Positions 14,048 to 14,909 of a stretch of 14,909 nucleotides of DNA are shown here, piece after piece. The notes under the pieces were generated by a model. The model worked only from the letters and a program-made list of their open reading frames with translations. It made no database searches and was not told the origin of the DNA. This DNA is from Cyclobacteriaceae bacterium (GTDB taxonomy: Bacteria; Bacteroidota; Bacteroidia; Cytophagales; Cyclobacteriaceae): assembly GCA_021648745.1 (NCBI GenBank), contig JAKISE010000083.1, positions 1-14,909 on the forward strand. Direction: 5' to 3'. How positions within the stretch are numbered: position 1 is the stretch's first letter; each line of letters opens with the position of its first letter. Position numbers and translations under genes: made by a program.

Positions 14048-14909
14048 ATGATTAATAAAATCATTTCATTCTCGATTAAAAACAAGCTTATTATCAGTTT
14101 AATGGTAGTAGCCTTAGTCGGGATTGGAATACATTCAATGATGACGATTAACCTTGGTTCGGTGCCAGATATTACCAATAACCAAGTGCAAGTAATAACG
14201 GTTGCCCCTAATTTGGGCACCGAAGACATAGAACAATTTGTAACCTACCCTGTGGAGTTGGCCATGGCAAACTTACCCGATGTGGTGGAGTTGCGCTCCA
14301 TCTCCCGGTTTGGCCTTTCGGTGGTAACCATCGTGTTTAAAGACGAAATGGGCACTTACCTCCCGCGCCAGTTGGTGCAGGAAAAACTCATTGATGTTAA
14401 AGGATCAATCCCTGCAGGCTTTGGAGAGCCGTTTATGGCGCCCATTTCTACTGGCTTAGGAGAAATATACCAATACACCATAAAGTCGTTACCCGGTTAC
14501 GACTCGGCTTATACGGCAATGGATTTACGAACCATCCAGGATTGGATTGTAAAACGACAAATGGCTTTGGTGCCAGGTGTAGTTGAAGTAAATGCCTTTG
14601 GCGGAGAGCTAAAACAATATGAGATTTCCCTTGATCCCAATAAAATGAATTCGATGGAGATTTCTATGGCGGAGATTTTTGAGGCCTTAGAAAATAATAA
14701 TGCCAATACGGGTGGAGCTTATATTGAGAAAAATCACCAAGCGAATTTCATTCGTGGAGAAGGACTCGCTCGTTCCATCGATGACCTTAAAATGATTGTT
14801 GTTAAAACCATCAATGGAGCTCCTGTGCTCATTAAAGATGTAGCCGATGAGGTTCGTTATGGCTCTGCAGTTCGATATGTAGGTCTTGCACAAGATGGCC
14901 ACGAAACGG
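14048..14909 (+). CDS. czcA: CzcA/CusA-family heavy-metal efflux RND pump, N-terminal part
   Basis: This is the 5' end (287 complete codons) of an inner-membrane RND transporter that exports divalent or monovalent heavy metals (Co, Zn, Cd, or Cu/Ag) using the proton gradient, as part of a CzcCBA/CusCBA tripartite pump. The start MINKIISFSIKNKLIISLMV leads into the first membrane helix (about 12-30). NLGSVPDITNNQVQV, APNLGTEDIEQFVTYPVE, SISRFGLSVVTIVF, GEIYQYT, DLRTIQDWIVKRQMALVPGVVEV and FGGELKQYEI are the typical porter-domain landmarks of the heavy-metal (HME) subfamily. The reading frame stays open to the window edge, where the gene is cut; a full member is above 1000 residues. The membrane-fusion and outer-membrane partners are expected downstream. 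The metal cannot be told, as the selectivity residues in later helices lie outside the window. Confidence 0.94.
   Translation, partial: MINKIISFSIKNKLIISLMVVALVGIGIHSMMTINLGSVPDITNNQVQVITVAPNLGTEDIEQFVTYPVELAMANLPDVVELRSISRFGLSVVTIVFKDEMGTYLPRQLVQEKLIDVKGSIPAGFGEPFMAPISTGLGEIYQYTIKSLPGYDSAYTAMDLRTIQDWIVKRQMALVPGVVEVNAFGGELKQYEISLDPNKMNSMEISMAEIFEALENNNANTGGAYIEKNHQANFIRGEGLARSIDDLKMIVVKTINGAPVLIKDVADEVRYGSAVRYVGLAQDGHET

Noticed and set aside
14035..14902. Minus-strand frames at 14035-14229, 14509-14706 and 14687-14902
   Set aside because: They lie antisense to the czcA reading frame, which runs open to the window edge with strong family motifs.

Overview
The window is A+T-rich chromosomal DNA from a member of the Bacteroidota, most likely a marine or soil Cytophagales-type organism. 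Evidence for this is the Porin_O_P-type outer-membrane protein, a very large alpha-2-macroglobulin lipoprotein, a small DUF6660-like protein ahead of a CzcA/CusA pump, the near absence of Shine-Dalgarno sequences, and several matches to the Bacteroidota -7 promoter element TAnnTTTG. The genus cannot be fixed from the sequence alone.

The left two thirds is read on the minus strand. From high to low coordinates it holds a phosphate-type porin (10307-11488), an alpha-2-macroglobulin lipoprotein with an intact CIEQ thioester (4565-10099), penicillin-binding protein 1C (1889-4252), a two-gene ParE/RelE-type toxin-antitoxin pair (1327-1823) and the pyruvate dehydrogenase E1 beta subunit (249-1226). 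The right third is read on the plus strand: a Na+/phosphate cotransporter with a PhoU-like tail (11731-13416), a small exported cysteine-containing protein that starts with TTG (13541-13843), and the first 287 codons of a CzcA/CusA heavy-metal RND pump (from 14048, cut by the window edge).

Three functional pairings stand out. The macroglobulin and PBP1C are the known bacterial protease-trap and cell-wall-repair partners. The porin and the Na+/Pi cotransporter are divergent and probably carry phosphate across the outer and inner membranes in turn; their shared spacer holds a palindrome and a thrice-repeated 9-mer. The small DUF6660-like protein precedes a metal efflux pump, an arrangement seen in other Bacteroidota.

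Intergenic gaps are short (about 65 to 310 bases). Several contain degenerate palindromic or short-unit repeats that look like members of dispersed extragenic repeat families. There is no CRISPR array, rRNA, tRNA, transposase or phage gene. Most of the window is ordinary core and accessory content; I see no clear undescribed multi-gene system. The points most worth a second look are the shared phosphate regulatory spacer, the acidic/tyrosine-rich insertion in the macroglobulin, the operator-like palindrome over the antitoxin start, and the TTG-initiated small protein with a promoter element almost on its start codon.
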